Source: a virus. Taken from it: 30,106 nucleotides of DNA. The position numbers and the translations under genes are program-made. Under the pieces are notes generated by a model, which saw nothing but the letters and a program-made list of their open reading frames with translations, ran no database searches and was not told the DNA's origin. The DNA lies in IMG/VR virus record IMGVR_UViG_3300040801_005862, positions 1 to 30,106 of that record; one strand, 5' to 3'. Of this stretch, positions 16,284 to 24,338 are shown piece by piece (positions within the stretch are counted from its first letter, which is position 1; each line of letters starts with the position of its first letter).

Positions 16284-16574
16284 ATGACCGCCAGCGAACG
16301 GGCCATGACGGAGACCGCGAAACAGCCCAACGCCGACAAGCCCATGAGCCTGCTCGACGCCGCCGCCAAGGTCCTCGCCGACGCCAGCGAGCCGATGAAC
16401 ACCCGCGAGATGGTCGACGCCGTGCAGACCAAGGGGCTGTGGAAGCCGGGCACCGGCAAGACGCCCCACGCGACCTTGTACTCGGCCATCCTCCGCGAGA
16501 TGAAGCACAAGGGCGACGACAGTCGCTTCACCAAGGTCGAACGCGGCCGGTTCACCTGCACGAAGGGAGCGTGA
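16284..16574 (+). CDS. HARE-HTH domain protein (start probably lost by frameshift)
   Basis: The 96-residue frame contains PMSLLDAAAKVLADASEPMNTREM and KGLWKPGTGKTPHATLYSAILREMKHKG (two blocks, residues ~18-75), then RFTKVERGRFTC. This is the HARE-HTH (winged helix) fold found in phage and restriction-related proteins. The best ribosome site (AAGGAG) serves an ATG at 16187 whose frame stops at 16258. Upstream of 16284 the correct frame continues open as KAAAAADQENARLRDERDASKDG, a coiled coil, so the true start was probably 16187 with an indel near 16200-16212. Role: probable DNA-binding regulator. Confidence 0.65.
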   Translation: MTASERAMTETAKQPNADKPMSLLDAAAKVLADASEPMNTREMVDAVQTKGLWKPGTGKTPHATLYSAILREMKHKGDDSRFTKVERGRFTCTKGA

Positions 16575-16577
16575 TCT

Positions 16578-16925
16578 GTGCCGACCCGAACCACCCGCCA
16601 CGAAACCTTCCGCGTCGACCGCGCCGGCATGCTGGTGCGATCGGTCACGCCGGCCAAGGGACGAGCCTACGAGCACCGCTGCTCGCTCGAGCACCTCGAA
16701 CGCATCGCCCACGCCTTCGACGAGACCGACGCCGGCCACACCGTTGAATCGCTCCGCGACGCCGAGGACATCCCGATGAGCCAGGCCGCCACCGCCATCG
16801 CCTTCCTGCTCGAGCGCGGCGTCGTCATCAGCGAGGGCAGGCGGAACCACGCCGTCGGCACCTGCGTCCACCTCGACGCGATGACCGAGTACCACGCGCT
16901 GCGGGAGGTCGACCCAGCGGCCTGA
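16578..16925 (+). CDS. Hypothetical winged-helix-like protein
   Basis: 115 residues from a GTG at 16578, three bases after the HARE-HTH gene, so the two are co-transcribed. The sequence AHAFDETDAGHTVESLRDAEDIPMSQAATAIAFLLERGVV has the layout of a small winged-helix domain (one block, residues ~48-87), preceded by a basic beta stretch. No family name can be assigned. Small HTH genes in this position, upstream of other early genes, often act in phage regulation. A terminator follows at 16951. No signal peptide or membrane segment is seen. Confidence 0.6.
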   Translation: MPTRTTRHETFRVDRAGMLVRSVTPAKGRAYEHRCSLEHLERIAHAFDETDAGHTVESLRDAEDIPMSQAATAIAFLLERGVVISEGRRNHAVGTCVHLDAMTEYHALREVDPAA

Positions 16926-16950
16926 CCCCCGGGCCACGCCTTCTCTCTCA

Positions 16951-16972
16951 CCCCGGCGCTGGCCGGGGTTTT
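16951..16972 (+). terminator. Rho-independent terminator
   Basis: CCCCGGC...GCCGGGG hairpin (16951-16968) followed by TTTT, 26 bp after the stop of the 115-residue gene. Confidence 0.75.
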
Positions 16973-17008
16973 CTCGTCGGGCACGGCTCGCTTCACTGGT
17001 AAAGAACG

Positions 17009-17078
17009 CTTGACTAGTGCGGAACGTTAGGTAAGATTCCTTGACTAACCAGCCGCCTAAGTCAAAGGAGCTTGACCA
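17009..17078 (+). promoter_or_regulatory. fic promoter with three phased CTTGAC(T/C)A repeats
   Basis: TTGACT (17010-17015) and TAAGAT (17032-17037) are spaced by 16 bp as -35 and -10 boxes. CTTGACTA at 17009-17016, CTTGACTA at 17040-17047 and CTTGACCA at 17071-17078 are each exactly 31 bp apart, about three helical turns. The first overlaps the -35 box, the second follows the -10 box, and the third lies between the ribosome site (AAGGAG at 17065) and the ATG. Confidence 0.6.
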
Positions 17079-17081
17079 GCG

Positions 17082-18239
17082 ATGCCCCGCACCACCGGCA
17101 CCTATCGCGTCACCGCCGCCGGCGATGAGCGGGTCAAGGCGTTCGTGCCCCACCCCCTGCCGCCAAGCGATCCCGCCCTCGCGATCGACGACGGCATCCG
17201 CGATCGGCTCGCCGATGCGACCGCCGCCATTGCTCGGCTCTCCGTGGCCGGGTCGATGGTCCCCAGCGCCGACTGGTTCATCTACGGCTTTGTTCGCAAG
17301 GAGGCGGTCGTGTCCTCGCAGATCGAGGGTACGCAGGCCACGCTCGAAGACGTGCTCAACTACGAGGCCACCGACCAAGCCGAACGGCCCGACGACGTGC
17401 AGGAGGTTTGCAACTACGTCGAGGCGCTGACCTACGCCCGCCGCGAGATCGCTCGGCCCAAGGGCCTGCCCCTGAGCTCGCGCCTGCTGTGCCAGGCCCA
17501 CAAGCGGCTGATGAAGGGCGTGCGGGGCCACCACAAGCAACCCGGCCAGACGCGTCGCTCGCAGAACTGGATCGGTGGCACCCGGCCGGGCAACGCCGCC
17601 TTCGTGCCCCCGCCGCCCGAACTGGTGCCCGACCTGCTTTCGGCGCTGGACCGATGGATCCACGGGGACGACCCGCTGCCGCCCCTGATCAAGGCGGGGC
17701 TGGCTCACGTGCAGTTCGAGACCATCCACCCCTTCCTCGACGGCAATGGTCGCATCGGACGGCTCCTGGTCACCCTGCTCGTCGAGCACTGGGGCCTGCT
17801 GGACGTCCCGATCCTCTATCTCAGCCTGCCGCTCAAGCGACACCGGCCGATCTACTACGAGCGGCTCGCCGCGGTCCGCAACGGCGGCGACTGGGAAGGC
17901 TGGACACGGTTCTTCCTGGAGTGCGTCCGCGAGGCGGCCGACGATGGCGTCGTCGTGGCCCGGGCACTGTTTACGCAGATCAACTCCGATCGTCAGGCGG
18001 TCGCGACCCACGACGCGGCCACGGTCTCGGCGATCCGCTTGTTCGACCTGCTCCCCAAGCACCCCATCGTGACGCTGCCACGCGCCGTCGATCTCTTGGG
18101 GACCAGCAAGCCGACCGCCATCAAGGCCATCGCGGCGTTGACCGACGCGGGCGTTCTTCGCGAGACCACCGGCCGCCAGCGCGACCGCGTCTACGCCTAT
18201 CACCGCTACCTCAATCTGCTCACGCGAGACAACGCGTGA
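17082..18239 (+). CDS. Fic family AMP/NMP-transferase with C-terminal winged helix
   Basis: 385 residues. The catalytic loop HPFLDGNGRIGR at 216-227 matches the HPFx(D/E)GNGRxxR consensus, so it should transfer AMP from ATP to a target hydroxyl. An N-terminal SSQIEG at 78-83 matches the (S/T)xxxE(G/N) inhibitory helix, so it is self-inhibited (class II). A C-terminal winged-helix domain (residues ~325-385, LLGTSKPTAIKAIAALTDAGVL) suggests DNA binding, and the repeated operator upstream fits autoregulation. Fic proteins of this layout are common, with roles in growth control or phage defence; the target here is unknown. Confidence 0.9.
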   Translation: MPRTTGTYRVTAAGDERVKAFVPHPLPPSDPALAIDDGIRDRLADATAAIARLSVAGSMVPSADWFIYGFVRKEAVVSSQIEGTQATLEDVLNYEATDQAERPDDVQEVCNYVEALTYARREIARPKGLPLSSRLLCQAHKRLMKGVRGHHKQPGQTRRSQNWIGGTRPGNAAFVPPPPELVPDLLSALDRWIHGDDPLPPLIKAGLAHVQFETIHPFLDGNGRIGRLLVTLLVEHWGLLDVPILYLSLPLKRHRPIYYERLAAVRNGGDWEGWTRFFLECVREAADDGVVVARALFTQINSDRQAVATHDAATVSAIRLFDLLPKHPIVTLPRAVDLLGTSKPTAIKAIAALTDAGVLRETTGRQRDRVYAYHRYLNLLTRDNA

Positions 18240-18273
18240 CCCCGGTGCCGCCTTCTCGGCGTACCCTGCCCTC

Positions 18274-18492
18274 ATGGCGTCAAGCATCACCATCCCGCTT
18301 AGCGAATCTTCCCGACGCGGACTCGAAGCGATCACCCGACGGCGAGGGCAGACGGTCGAGGAAGTGGCGTGTGATGCGATCGAGCGTTTCCTGGGCACCA
18401 CGCGCTTCGCGATGATCCGCGAGCAGACCGTCCCGCTCGCCGAGGCAGCGGGGTACGCGGCCGACGAGGACGTCTTCCGCGTCGTTTCCTGA
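18274..18492 (+). CDS. Ribbon-helix-helix-type antitoxin-like protein
   Basis: 72 residues starting MASSITIPLSESSRRGLEAITRRRGQTVEEVACDAIERFL: an initial beta strand followed by two helices, the ribbon-helix-helix layout of small antitoxins and regulators. No toxin gene follows; the next gene is convergent and the gap is 23 bp. The Fic gene upstream ends 35 bp before it. It may therefore be an orphan antitoxin or a regulator coupled with Fic. Function is inferred only from fold-like pattern. Confidence 0.55.
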   Translation: MASSITIPLSESSRRGLEAITRRRGQTVEEVACDAIERFLGTTRFAMIREQTVPLAEAAGYAADEDVFRVVS

Positions 18493-18514
18493 GTCGAAGG
18501 CAAGGATCGGTAGG

Positions 18515-19996
18515 TCACGCCGCCTCCTCGGCCACCGCATCCGCGGTCACACGCTCGGCCTTCTTGCCGGTGAACTGCTCCCAGCGCTTCACGATCACGT
18601 CGCAGTACGCCGGGTCGATCTCCATCAGGAACGCACGCCGCCCGGTTGTCTCGCAGCCGATCAGCGTCGAGCCCGACCCGCCGAAGAGGTCGAGGACGTT
18701 CTCGCCGGCTTGCGACGAGTAGCCGAACCATTCTTGGAGGAGCTGGACCGCCTCGTCGTCGTCGCCAAAGAGCTGGTCCAGAAACCGCAGCCACTCCTCG
18801 GGCATCGTTTCGTCGGGGTCGGGGTCGTAGTCCAAGGCGTTGACGTTGAAGAACCGCGGCGTTGCGGGGAACTCCTCGCCGGTTGGCAGGTGCAGCAGCT
18901 TCGACCGGCACGGCAGCAGCTCGTCCGCGGTCGCGAGCGGCTCGCCCGAGAGCCACGAGGGCGACTCGATCGACGCTTCGAGGTAGCAGTGCGCGGCGAG
19001 GGTCTCGAAGGCCGACCGCACCGTCGCGGGGTTCGACTCGAAGTCGACGAGCATCGGCTCGTTGGTCTTGCGGTCGACGACGTACTTGAGCGCCTCGTGC
19101 AGCCACGGCCCGAGCCGGTTGCGGACCAGGCCGTCCTCGATCTCGGCGTAGCGGCCGGCGCGCCAGGCCATCAGCATCCCGGCGTAGTGGTGCAGCGTGC
19201 GGCCCTGCGGGTGGCGATGGAACTCTCGGACGTAGGCCTGGGCCGTCGGAAGCGTTCGCTTCGGCGAGAGCACCAGCCGGCCCGACTCGGGGTCGCGCTC
19301 GCCCAGCGGGACGATGCCGCCGTCGTCCTGGCCCCCGCCGTTCGAGTCGTCGCCCGAGGCGTTCCCCCCTCCGCCGCAGCCGCCGTTGGATCGACGCTGG
19401 CCGTACACCTCCGGGCAGTCCTCGATCGCCTTGCCGATCGTCCACTGGCGGTAGTCGTCGCGGTCCCACTTCTCGCGGTACCGGCCAGAGACGCGGAACA
19501 AGCGGTCCATGCGGTCCGCGTCGCACGCTGTCCAGAACGCCAGGTGGTTGCAAAGCGCGAGGTCGCCGGCGCTGGTGTCGCCGCCGTGCGCGGAGTCGTC
19601 GCCCTCCCACAGCCGGCGAATCGCCTCGGCGTTCTTCGCGGCGAACATGCGGTCGATCAATTCTTGGTCGTCGGCCACCGCCGGCTCGGTGGGAGTCTGG
19701 CGGCGGACAGGATGATCGGCTTTGGGTGGCCAGAGACGCGCACACAGCGCTTCGAGTTCGGCCTGCCCGTCGGCGATCTCAGCGGGCGTGCCCGGAAGGC
19801 GCTGTCCAGTCATCGTGAAGAACCGGGCGTGGTCGTAGATCTCGACCTCTTTGATCCCCTCGATCGCCTTGGACTTGCACTCCGCTTCTTCTGGTTTCTT
19901 GCCACGGATGATCAGCTTGACGCCGGTGCCGCTTGGCGAGACCTCGGTGTATGTCGCGAACCGATCGACGATCTCTTGCGCCGGTGGCGTCAGCAC
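18515..19996 (-). CDS. Chimeric phage primase fused to a DNA methyltransferase C-terminus
   Basis: 493 residues from GTG 19996. The N-terminal half is a phage/plasmid primase: ATYTEVSPSGTGVKLIIRG, KEVEIYDHARFFTMTG and WDRDDYRQWTIGKAIEDCP. Residues ~300-420 resemble the region before a D5-type helicase. Then, after EEWLRFLDQLFGD and LLQEWFGY, the sequence jumps to SSQAGENVLDLFGGSGSTLIGCE and ends VKRWEQFTGKKAERVT, the signature end of beta-class N4/N6 methyltransferases (SAM-binding FGGSGST). The helicase Walker motifs and the methyltransferase catalytic motif are missing. The primase catalytic GIDLDDC lies upstream, in frame but before any start codon (open to 20134). I infer an in-frame deletion near 18712-18722. 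Confidence 0.75.
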   Translation of the reverse strand: MLTPPAQEIVDRFATYTEVSPSGTGVKLIIRGKKPEEAECKSKAIEGIKEVEIYDHARFFTMTGQRLPGTPAEIADGQAELEALCARLWPPKADHPVRRQTPTEPAVADDQELIDRMFAAKNAEAIRRLWEGDDSAHGGDTSAGDLALCNHLAFWTACDADRMDRLFRVSGRYREKWDRDDYRQWTIGKAIEDCPEVYGQRRSNGGCGGGGNASGDDSNGGGQDDGGIVPLGERDPESGRLVLSPKRTLPTAQAYVREFHRHPQGRTLHHYAGMLMAWRAGRYAEIEDGLVRNRLGPWLHEALKYVVDRKTNEPMLVDFESNPATVRSAFETLAAHCYLEASIESPSWLSGEPLATADELLPCRSKLLHLPTGEEFPATPRFFNVNALDYDPDPDETMPEEWLRFLDQLFGDDDEAVQLLQEWFGYSSQAGENVLDLFGGSGSTLIGCETTGRRAFLMEIDPAYCDVIVKRWEQFTGKKAERVTADAVAEEAA

Positions 19997-20209
19997 CCCG
20001 TCGATCAGACAGTCGTCCAGATCGATCCCGCAGTATCCTCCTCGTCCGACGGGACGAAGCCCGGCGAACGAGACAGGTCCCTGGCGAGCCTGCCGATGCG
20101 TTTGAAGAGGTAGCCGTCCGTGTCGCCAACGTGGTCAAAAACCATCCTGAAGTTCCCTGCGTCGGGGCCACCATTGGCAACCGAGGCCGTGGGAAAATCA
20201 GGGGGCGTC

Positions 20210-20250
20210 AGTCAGAGGAGTTCTGACTGTTGTCTGACTCTCGTCTGACT
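20210..20250. repeat. Phased TCTGACT heptamers
   Basis: TCTGACT at 20222-20228, 20233-20239 and 20244-20250 are spaced exactly 11 bp, one helical turn, and an inverted copy AGTCAGA lies at 20210-20216. The cluster precedes the primase chimera, so it may be an operator, or an iteron-like site for replication. Confidence 0.6.
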
Positions 20251-20257
20251 GAGCGGA

Positions 20258-20854
20258 TCATGTTTGTTCCTCCGGAAGATTGACAATGAGGTGCGACTCG
20301 CCACGAGCCAATCTGAAACCGAGGGGTATGTTTCTATCCAGAAGACGACCCTCCAAGGACCGCTTAAGTTCATTGAGCCGATGTCGCTGTGATTTGTATT
20401 TCGTGGCAGAAGCAGTGTGTTCGCTATCTGCTAGCACTTGGTTCCATACGCCCTCGTCCCCACTCTGATAGATCTGGTCCAGAGGCACCACCGTCTTGCC
20501 GGAGCAGACTCGTAGGAGGCTCTTCTGTTTGACCGTCAGTACGTTGCACTGGTACTTCTTACCGCGGACATAAATGCTCCCGGGCTCCTCGAACTTCCAC
20601 GGCTCCAGTTCCGCGTCGTCGAGATCTGCATCGCTGCCAATCTTGTCGCGAAGCTCCCCAAGCACGGGATACAACCCGGTCTCGCCGAACTGCACGAGAT
20701 CGCAAAGCCGTACGCTCTTGGCCCCCGACGTGCCGAGCTTAACTTCGTCGAGGGGCTCGTCGCAGCTGAGAATCAGGGTGGAGCTGCCGAACTTGGACGA
20801 CACGTCCGCAGCGGAGATCGCCGCCGCGCTTCGAACGATAAACAGCCGCGGCAC
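20258..20854 (-). CDS. Hypothetical protein, probably 5'-truncated
   Basis: From a possible GTG at 20854, ~198 residues; the frame is open further upstream to 20986, but that part overlaps the plus-strand recombinase and looks like its antisense. The C-terminal half reads NVLTVKQKSLLRVCSGKTVVPLDQIYQSG with a basic end, the character of a small HTH regulator. Its GC content is lower than its neighbours. The frame seems to have been cut at a junction near 20900, shared with the recombinase. I do not recognise the family. Confidence 0.45.
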   Translation of the reverse strand: MPRLFIVRSAAAISAADVSSKFGSSTLILSCDEPLDEVKLGTSGAKSVRLCDLVQFGETGLYPVLGELRDKIGSDADLDDAELEPWKFEEPGSIYVRGKKYQCNVLTVKQKSLLRVCSGKTVVPLDQIYQSGDEGVWNQVLADSEHTASATKYKSQRHRLNELKRSLEGRLLDRNIPLGFRLARGESHLIVNLPEEQT

Positions 20855-20936
20855 GAACCCGCGGATCGACGGGGTGCCGAGTTCCCAGGCGATGCCGGGG
20901 ATCACCTCCGACGGTCGGCGGACCACCTGCAAGCCC

Positions 20937-21662
20937 ATGGGCGGCAAGCCGCTCGACAAGCCGGCCGTCTGGCGGATCCTCAGCAACGTCGTCTACGCCG
21001 GCAGGATCGCCTACGCGGGCGAGACCTACGACGGCGAGCACGAGGCGATCGTCGACGCCGCCACGTGGGCCGACGTCCAGGCGACCCTCGCGAGCAACGG
21101 CCGAGCGGGCGGGCACGGCCCCTACGCCACACGCCGCGACACGGCGCTCCTGGGCGGCCTCCTCGCCTGCGGGTCGTGCGGCTCGGCGATGTCGCCCACC
21201 TACACCGTCAAAGACACCAAGACCGCCGGCCGCAAGCGATACCGCTACTACGCCTGCGGCAAGGGCTCCAAGACGGGCCGACGCCAGTGCCAATGCCCCA
21301 CCCTCCCCGCCGGCGAGATCGAGCGGTTCGTCGCCCAGGAGGTCGCCACCATCGCCCGCGACCCCGGCCTGCGCGAAGAGGTGCTCGACGAGGCCGACGC
21401 CCAGCTCGCCGCCAAGGCCAAGGGCAGCCGCCCGCCCCGCATCGACCGAAACGCAGCCGAGCAAGCCCTGACCGAGTTCGGCCTGGTATGGCAAGCCCTC
21501 TCGCCCGGCGAGCAGCGCCGGCTGATGACGCTGCTCGTCCAGCGGGTCGCCTACCACCACGCCGACTCACGGGTGTCGATCACCTTCCGCCCCGCCGGCA
21601 TCGCCGCGTTCGTCGCCCCGCCCGACGCCGACCAGCCCACCTCCCGAGAGGCCGCCGCATGA
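20937..21662 (+). pseudogene. Large serine recombinase, C-terminal part only
   Basis: The 242-residue product begins MGGKPLDKPAVWRILSNVVYAGRIAY, the start of the recombinase domain of large serine integrases. It then has a zinc ribbon (LLACGSCGSAM, YRYYACGKGSKTGRRQC) and a basic C-terminus. The N-terminal resolvase domain with the catalytic Ser is missing: the sequence ahead of about 20900 is unrelated (antisense of the minus-strand gene). Such integrases are 450-650 residues. It cannot recombine as it stands. The small partner gene downstream overlaps its stop by four bases. Confidence 0.75.
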
Positions 21663-22099
21663 GCCTGACCTTCCACCGAACCTTCGCCCTCACCACCGGC
21701 TCCCACGGCCGCAAACGACTGGCCGACCCCGACGCCGAACGCGTCCCCACGCCCGAGACCGCTGGCCCGCCCCCCGGCCGCGTCCCCCGCATCACCCGCC
21801 TCATGGCCCTGGCCATCAAGTTCGACGGCTACCTCCAAGCCGGCGTCGTACACGACTACGCCGAGCTCGCCCGCCTCGGCCACGTCAGCCGCGCCCGCGT
21901 CACCCAGATCATGGACCTCACCCTTCTCGCCCCCGAGATCCAAGAGGCCCTTCTGACGCTCCCACGCACCCAACGCGGCCGTGACCCCATCCGCGAGCTG
22001 CGCGTCCGCCCCATCGCCGCCACCCCCGACTGGCGGGAGCAGCGGCGGATGTGGGGCCAACTGGTCGAGGAGCATGGCCCAACAGCCGTTGACGGGTAG
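21659..22099 (+). CDS. Small HTH partner of the serine recombinase
   Basis: 146 residues from ATG 21659, overlapping the recombinase stop (ATGA). The sequence GRVPRITRLMALAIKFDGYLQAGVVHDYAELARLGHVSRARVTQIMDLTLLAPEIQEALL (residues ~47-105, several conserved blocks) contains a helix-turn-helix (LGHVSRARVTQIM). Similar genes are widely found immediately after serine recombinases in planctomycetes and proteobacteria (recollection). A role in integration or excision control is plausible. The pair is followed by a terminator at 22126. The gene appears intact even though the recombinase is not. Confidence 0.7.
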   Translation: MSLTFHRTFALTTGSHGRKRLADPDAERVPTPETAGPPPGRVPRITRLMALAIKFDGYLQAGVVHDYAELARLGHVSRARVTQIMDLTLLAPEIQEALLTLPRTQRGRDPIRELRVRPIAATPDWREQRRMWGQLVEEHGPTAVDG

Positions 22100-22125
22100 C
22101 ATGATGGAAATTCAACCCCCGGAAG

Positions 22126-22163
22126 CGCCCGGTCTGGCCTCGCGCCGGCCGGGCGTGTTTTTT
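22126..22163 (+). terminator. Rho-independent terminator
   Basis: CGCCCGG (22126-22132) pairs with CCGGGCG (22149-22155), followed by a run of six T at 22158-22163, downstream of the recombinase partner gene. It also contains the CCCCCGGAAG motif just ahead. Confidence 0.8.
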
Positions 22164-22193
22164 GCCTCTTGTGACTACACCCGCAGTGGCACG

Positions 22194-24338
22194 TCAAAGC
22201 GCATTTGGCACTAGGTCCTCCAAGAACTCAGACCCCGGCTCCACCCCAGTCAACAGCAGGTGATCCCGCGCTCGTGTGCACGCCACGTACAGCAGATGAC
22301 GCTCTGTCTCGTAAACGACCTCCACGTCCGCCGGATCATTCAACGCCTCGACTCGACCCGCCAGCGGCACCACATCCTCGTCACACGCCATCACCACCAC
22401 CGCCCGGAACTCCAACCCCTTCGCGTCGTGCATCGTCCCCACCGCCACAGCCCCCGCGGGCAACTCCGCCTTCTCGCCCAGCCGCGCCAACGCCAGCCCC
22501 GCCGTAGCGACCGCCCGCTTCGCCCGCCCCAACTCCGCCTCGCTCCGCACAAACACCCCCACCTCGCTCGGCTCCACCCCGCCCGCCACCCGCTCCTTCA
22601 ACCAAGCCGCCACCCGCTCCACCTCCGCCTCCTCGTTCTTTTCTACCCGCACCACCGGATCGGGCCCGCTGAACGCCGACACCGTCCCCTTCCGCTCGTC
22701 CGATACCCCGTCCACGTCTGCTGTTTCCTCGGCCAAGAGTTGATCCGCCAGCCGGCGAATCTGATGAGACGTGCGGTAGTTGATCTTCAGCGTCCGCGAC
22801 CGCCCACGCACATCCACGCCCAGCCCCTTCCACGAAAACGGCGTCTGGAAGATCCGCTGCCCCAAGTCGCCCGCAAAGAACAGCCCGTCCGCCCGTTCCC
22901 CTGCCAGCGCCGCCAGGAACCGCAGCTGCGGCACCGTCACGTCCTGCGCCTCGTCCACCACTGCGTGCGTCGCCACCGCCACCTCACCCGCCGACACGGC
23001 CCGCGTCGCCTCCGCAAACACCCCCGGCATCGTCACCAGCCCCCCGGCCGCCAGCCCCTCCCGCACCCGCTCAAACATCGCCCACAGCAGCGCCCGCTGC
23101 TTCTCCCCCACCCGCGTCTTCCGCCCCAGCCTCGGCACGTCCCGATACGCCTCCCAAGTCCCCACCTGCCAGGCGTCCACCACCTCCACCCACTCCTCCA
23201 TGACGAACGCGGCCGAGAAACGATGCCCTGCCACCTCCCCCATCGCCCGCTCCACCAGCTGCCGCACCATCCCCGCCGTCGCCACCCTAGCCTGCCCGGC
23301 CACTGCCTCGTACGCCTCCAACCCGACCTCGTCAATCGCCCGCACAATGATCCGCCCTCCGACCTCTCGGTCCCCATCCACCAGCCGCCCCAGCTTGGCC
23401 CGCAGCATCCGCGCCAGCGGGATCGAGAACGTCGTCAGCAGCACGCGCGCCTCCGGATACGTCAACGCCAGCTCGACCGCCCGATGCAATGCCACCACCG
23501 TCTTGCCCGTCCCCGCCGACCCGCCCACCCGCGCCGGCCCGTTGTACCGCCGCTCCACGATCGCCCGCTGCGACGGGTGCAAAAACACCGCCCACCGGTC
23601 CCACGGATAGTCCAGTGCCCGCTGCAGTTCCTCCGATGAAGCCACCAGGCGGAACCGCCGCTTCGCGTCCGGGTGCTCAAACGGGTCCGGCTCCACCCCG
23701 GCCTCCGCCTCAACTACCACCGCCGGCTCCGGCACGCCCCCCGCCGCCAGCGTCACCAACGCCTCGGCCGCCTCGGCCGGCAGGTGCTCCGCCAGGTCCA
23801 ACAGCCCGTCCTCGTCCACCCCCCGCACCGTCTCCAGCCACTCGGCCGGCACCCCGTGCCCCAGCAGCTCATCGTCCGACGCCTCGGCAAACAAGGCCGG
23901 CTTCATCGGCTCGACCGACGTCGCCGCCGGCTCCGTCTCCCCTCCTTCCGGGGTCGGGGTCACGTAGCGCGGCACTTCGATCTCCCGCACCGTCTCCCGC
24001 AGCTCCACGAGCTGCGCCGCCCCCGTCTTCGGGTGCGTCTCCAGCCGCCGCCGCTCGACCCACGCGTACGCCTTGTCGTGATGATCGACGTAGCAAACCA
24101 GCAGGCTCGCGCAGCCCTCGGAACCGCTCTGATGCACGATCAGCCGAATGTCCCGGCTCACCCGCACCGACCAGAACCCCTTGTCCTTCGCCCGATCCAC
24201 CCGATGAATCTTGAGTCCGTGACTCACCTGGTCCGACTGAAGGTCGTAGACCGTGATCTTGACCTGCTTTTGCTCATCGTTCGTGAGCTTGGCCAAGCTG
24301 GCGGTGAAGGTGTCTGCGATGCGGAGTTGGATGCTCAT
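22194..24338 (-). CDS. RelE-like domain fused to UvrD/Rep-type helicase
   Basis: 714 residues from ATG 24338. Residues 1-100 have the RelE/ParE fold pattern (FWSVRVSRDIRLIVHQ, LLVCYVDHHDKAYAWVERRR), as in an mRNA-interferase or gyrase-inhibitor toxin. A linker of ~150 residues follows. The helicase part has Q-motif HPSQRAIV at 254-261, Walker A GGSAGTGKT at 272-280, VVDEAQD at 460-466, FAGDLGQRIF at 488-497, INYRTSHQI at 519-527, GTMHDAKGLEF at 634-644 and YVACTRARDHL at 684-694. All superfamily 1 motifs are intact. The start overlaps the stop of the upstream HTH-like gene. Fusions of this kind are known in databases but their role is not clear to me; defence or stress control is inference. 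Confidence 0.85.
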   Translation of the reverse strand: MSIQLRIADTFTASLAKLTNDEQKQVKITVYDLQSDQVSHGLKIHRVDRAKDKGFWSVRVSRDIRLIVHQSGSEGCASLLVCYVDHHDKAYAWVERRRLETHPKTGAAQLVELRETVREIEVPRYVTPTPEGGETEPAATSVEPMKPALFAEASDDELLGHGVPAEWLETVRGVDEDGLLDLAEHLPAEAAEALVTLAAGGVPEPAVVVEAEAGVEPDPFEHPDAKRRFRLVASSEELQRALDYPWDRWAVFLHPSQRAIVERRYNGPARVGGSAGTGKTVVALHRAVELALTYPEARVLLTTFSIPLARMLRAKLGRLVDGDREVGGRIIVRAIDEVGLEAYEAVAGQARVATAGMVRQLVERAMGEVAGHRFSAAFVMEEWVEVVDAWQVGTWEAYRDVPRLGRKTRVGEKQRALLWAMFERVREGLAAGGLVTMPGVFAEATRAVSAGEVAVATHAVVDEAQDVTVPQLRFLAALAGERADGLFFAGDLGQRIFQTPFSWKGLGVDVRGRSRTLKINYRTSHQIRRLADQLLAEETADVDGVSDERKGTVSAFSGPDPVVRVEKNEEAEVERVAAWLKERVAGGVEPSEVGVFVRSEAELGRAKRAVATAGLALARLGEKAELPAGAVAVGTMHDAKGLEFRAVVVMACDEDVVPLAGRVEALNDPADVEVVYETERHLLYVACTRARDHLLLTGVEPGSEFLEDLVPNAL

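Noticed and set aside
16155-19745. 1196-codon open frame on the minus strand
   Set aside because: Antisense to HARE-HTH and Fic genes and out of frame with the primase; low-complexity Arg/Gly sequence.
20574-20930. N-terminal extension of the serine recombinase
   Set aside because: Serine/Arg-rich shadow of the minus-strand gene; no resolvase catalytic motif.
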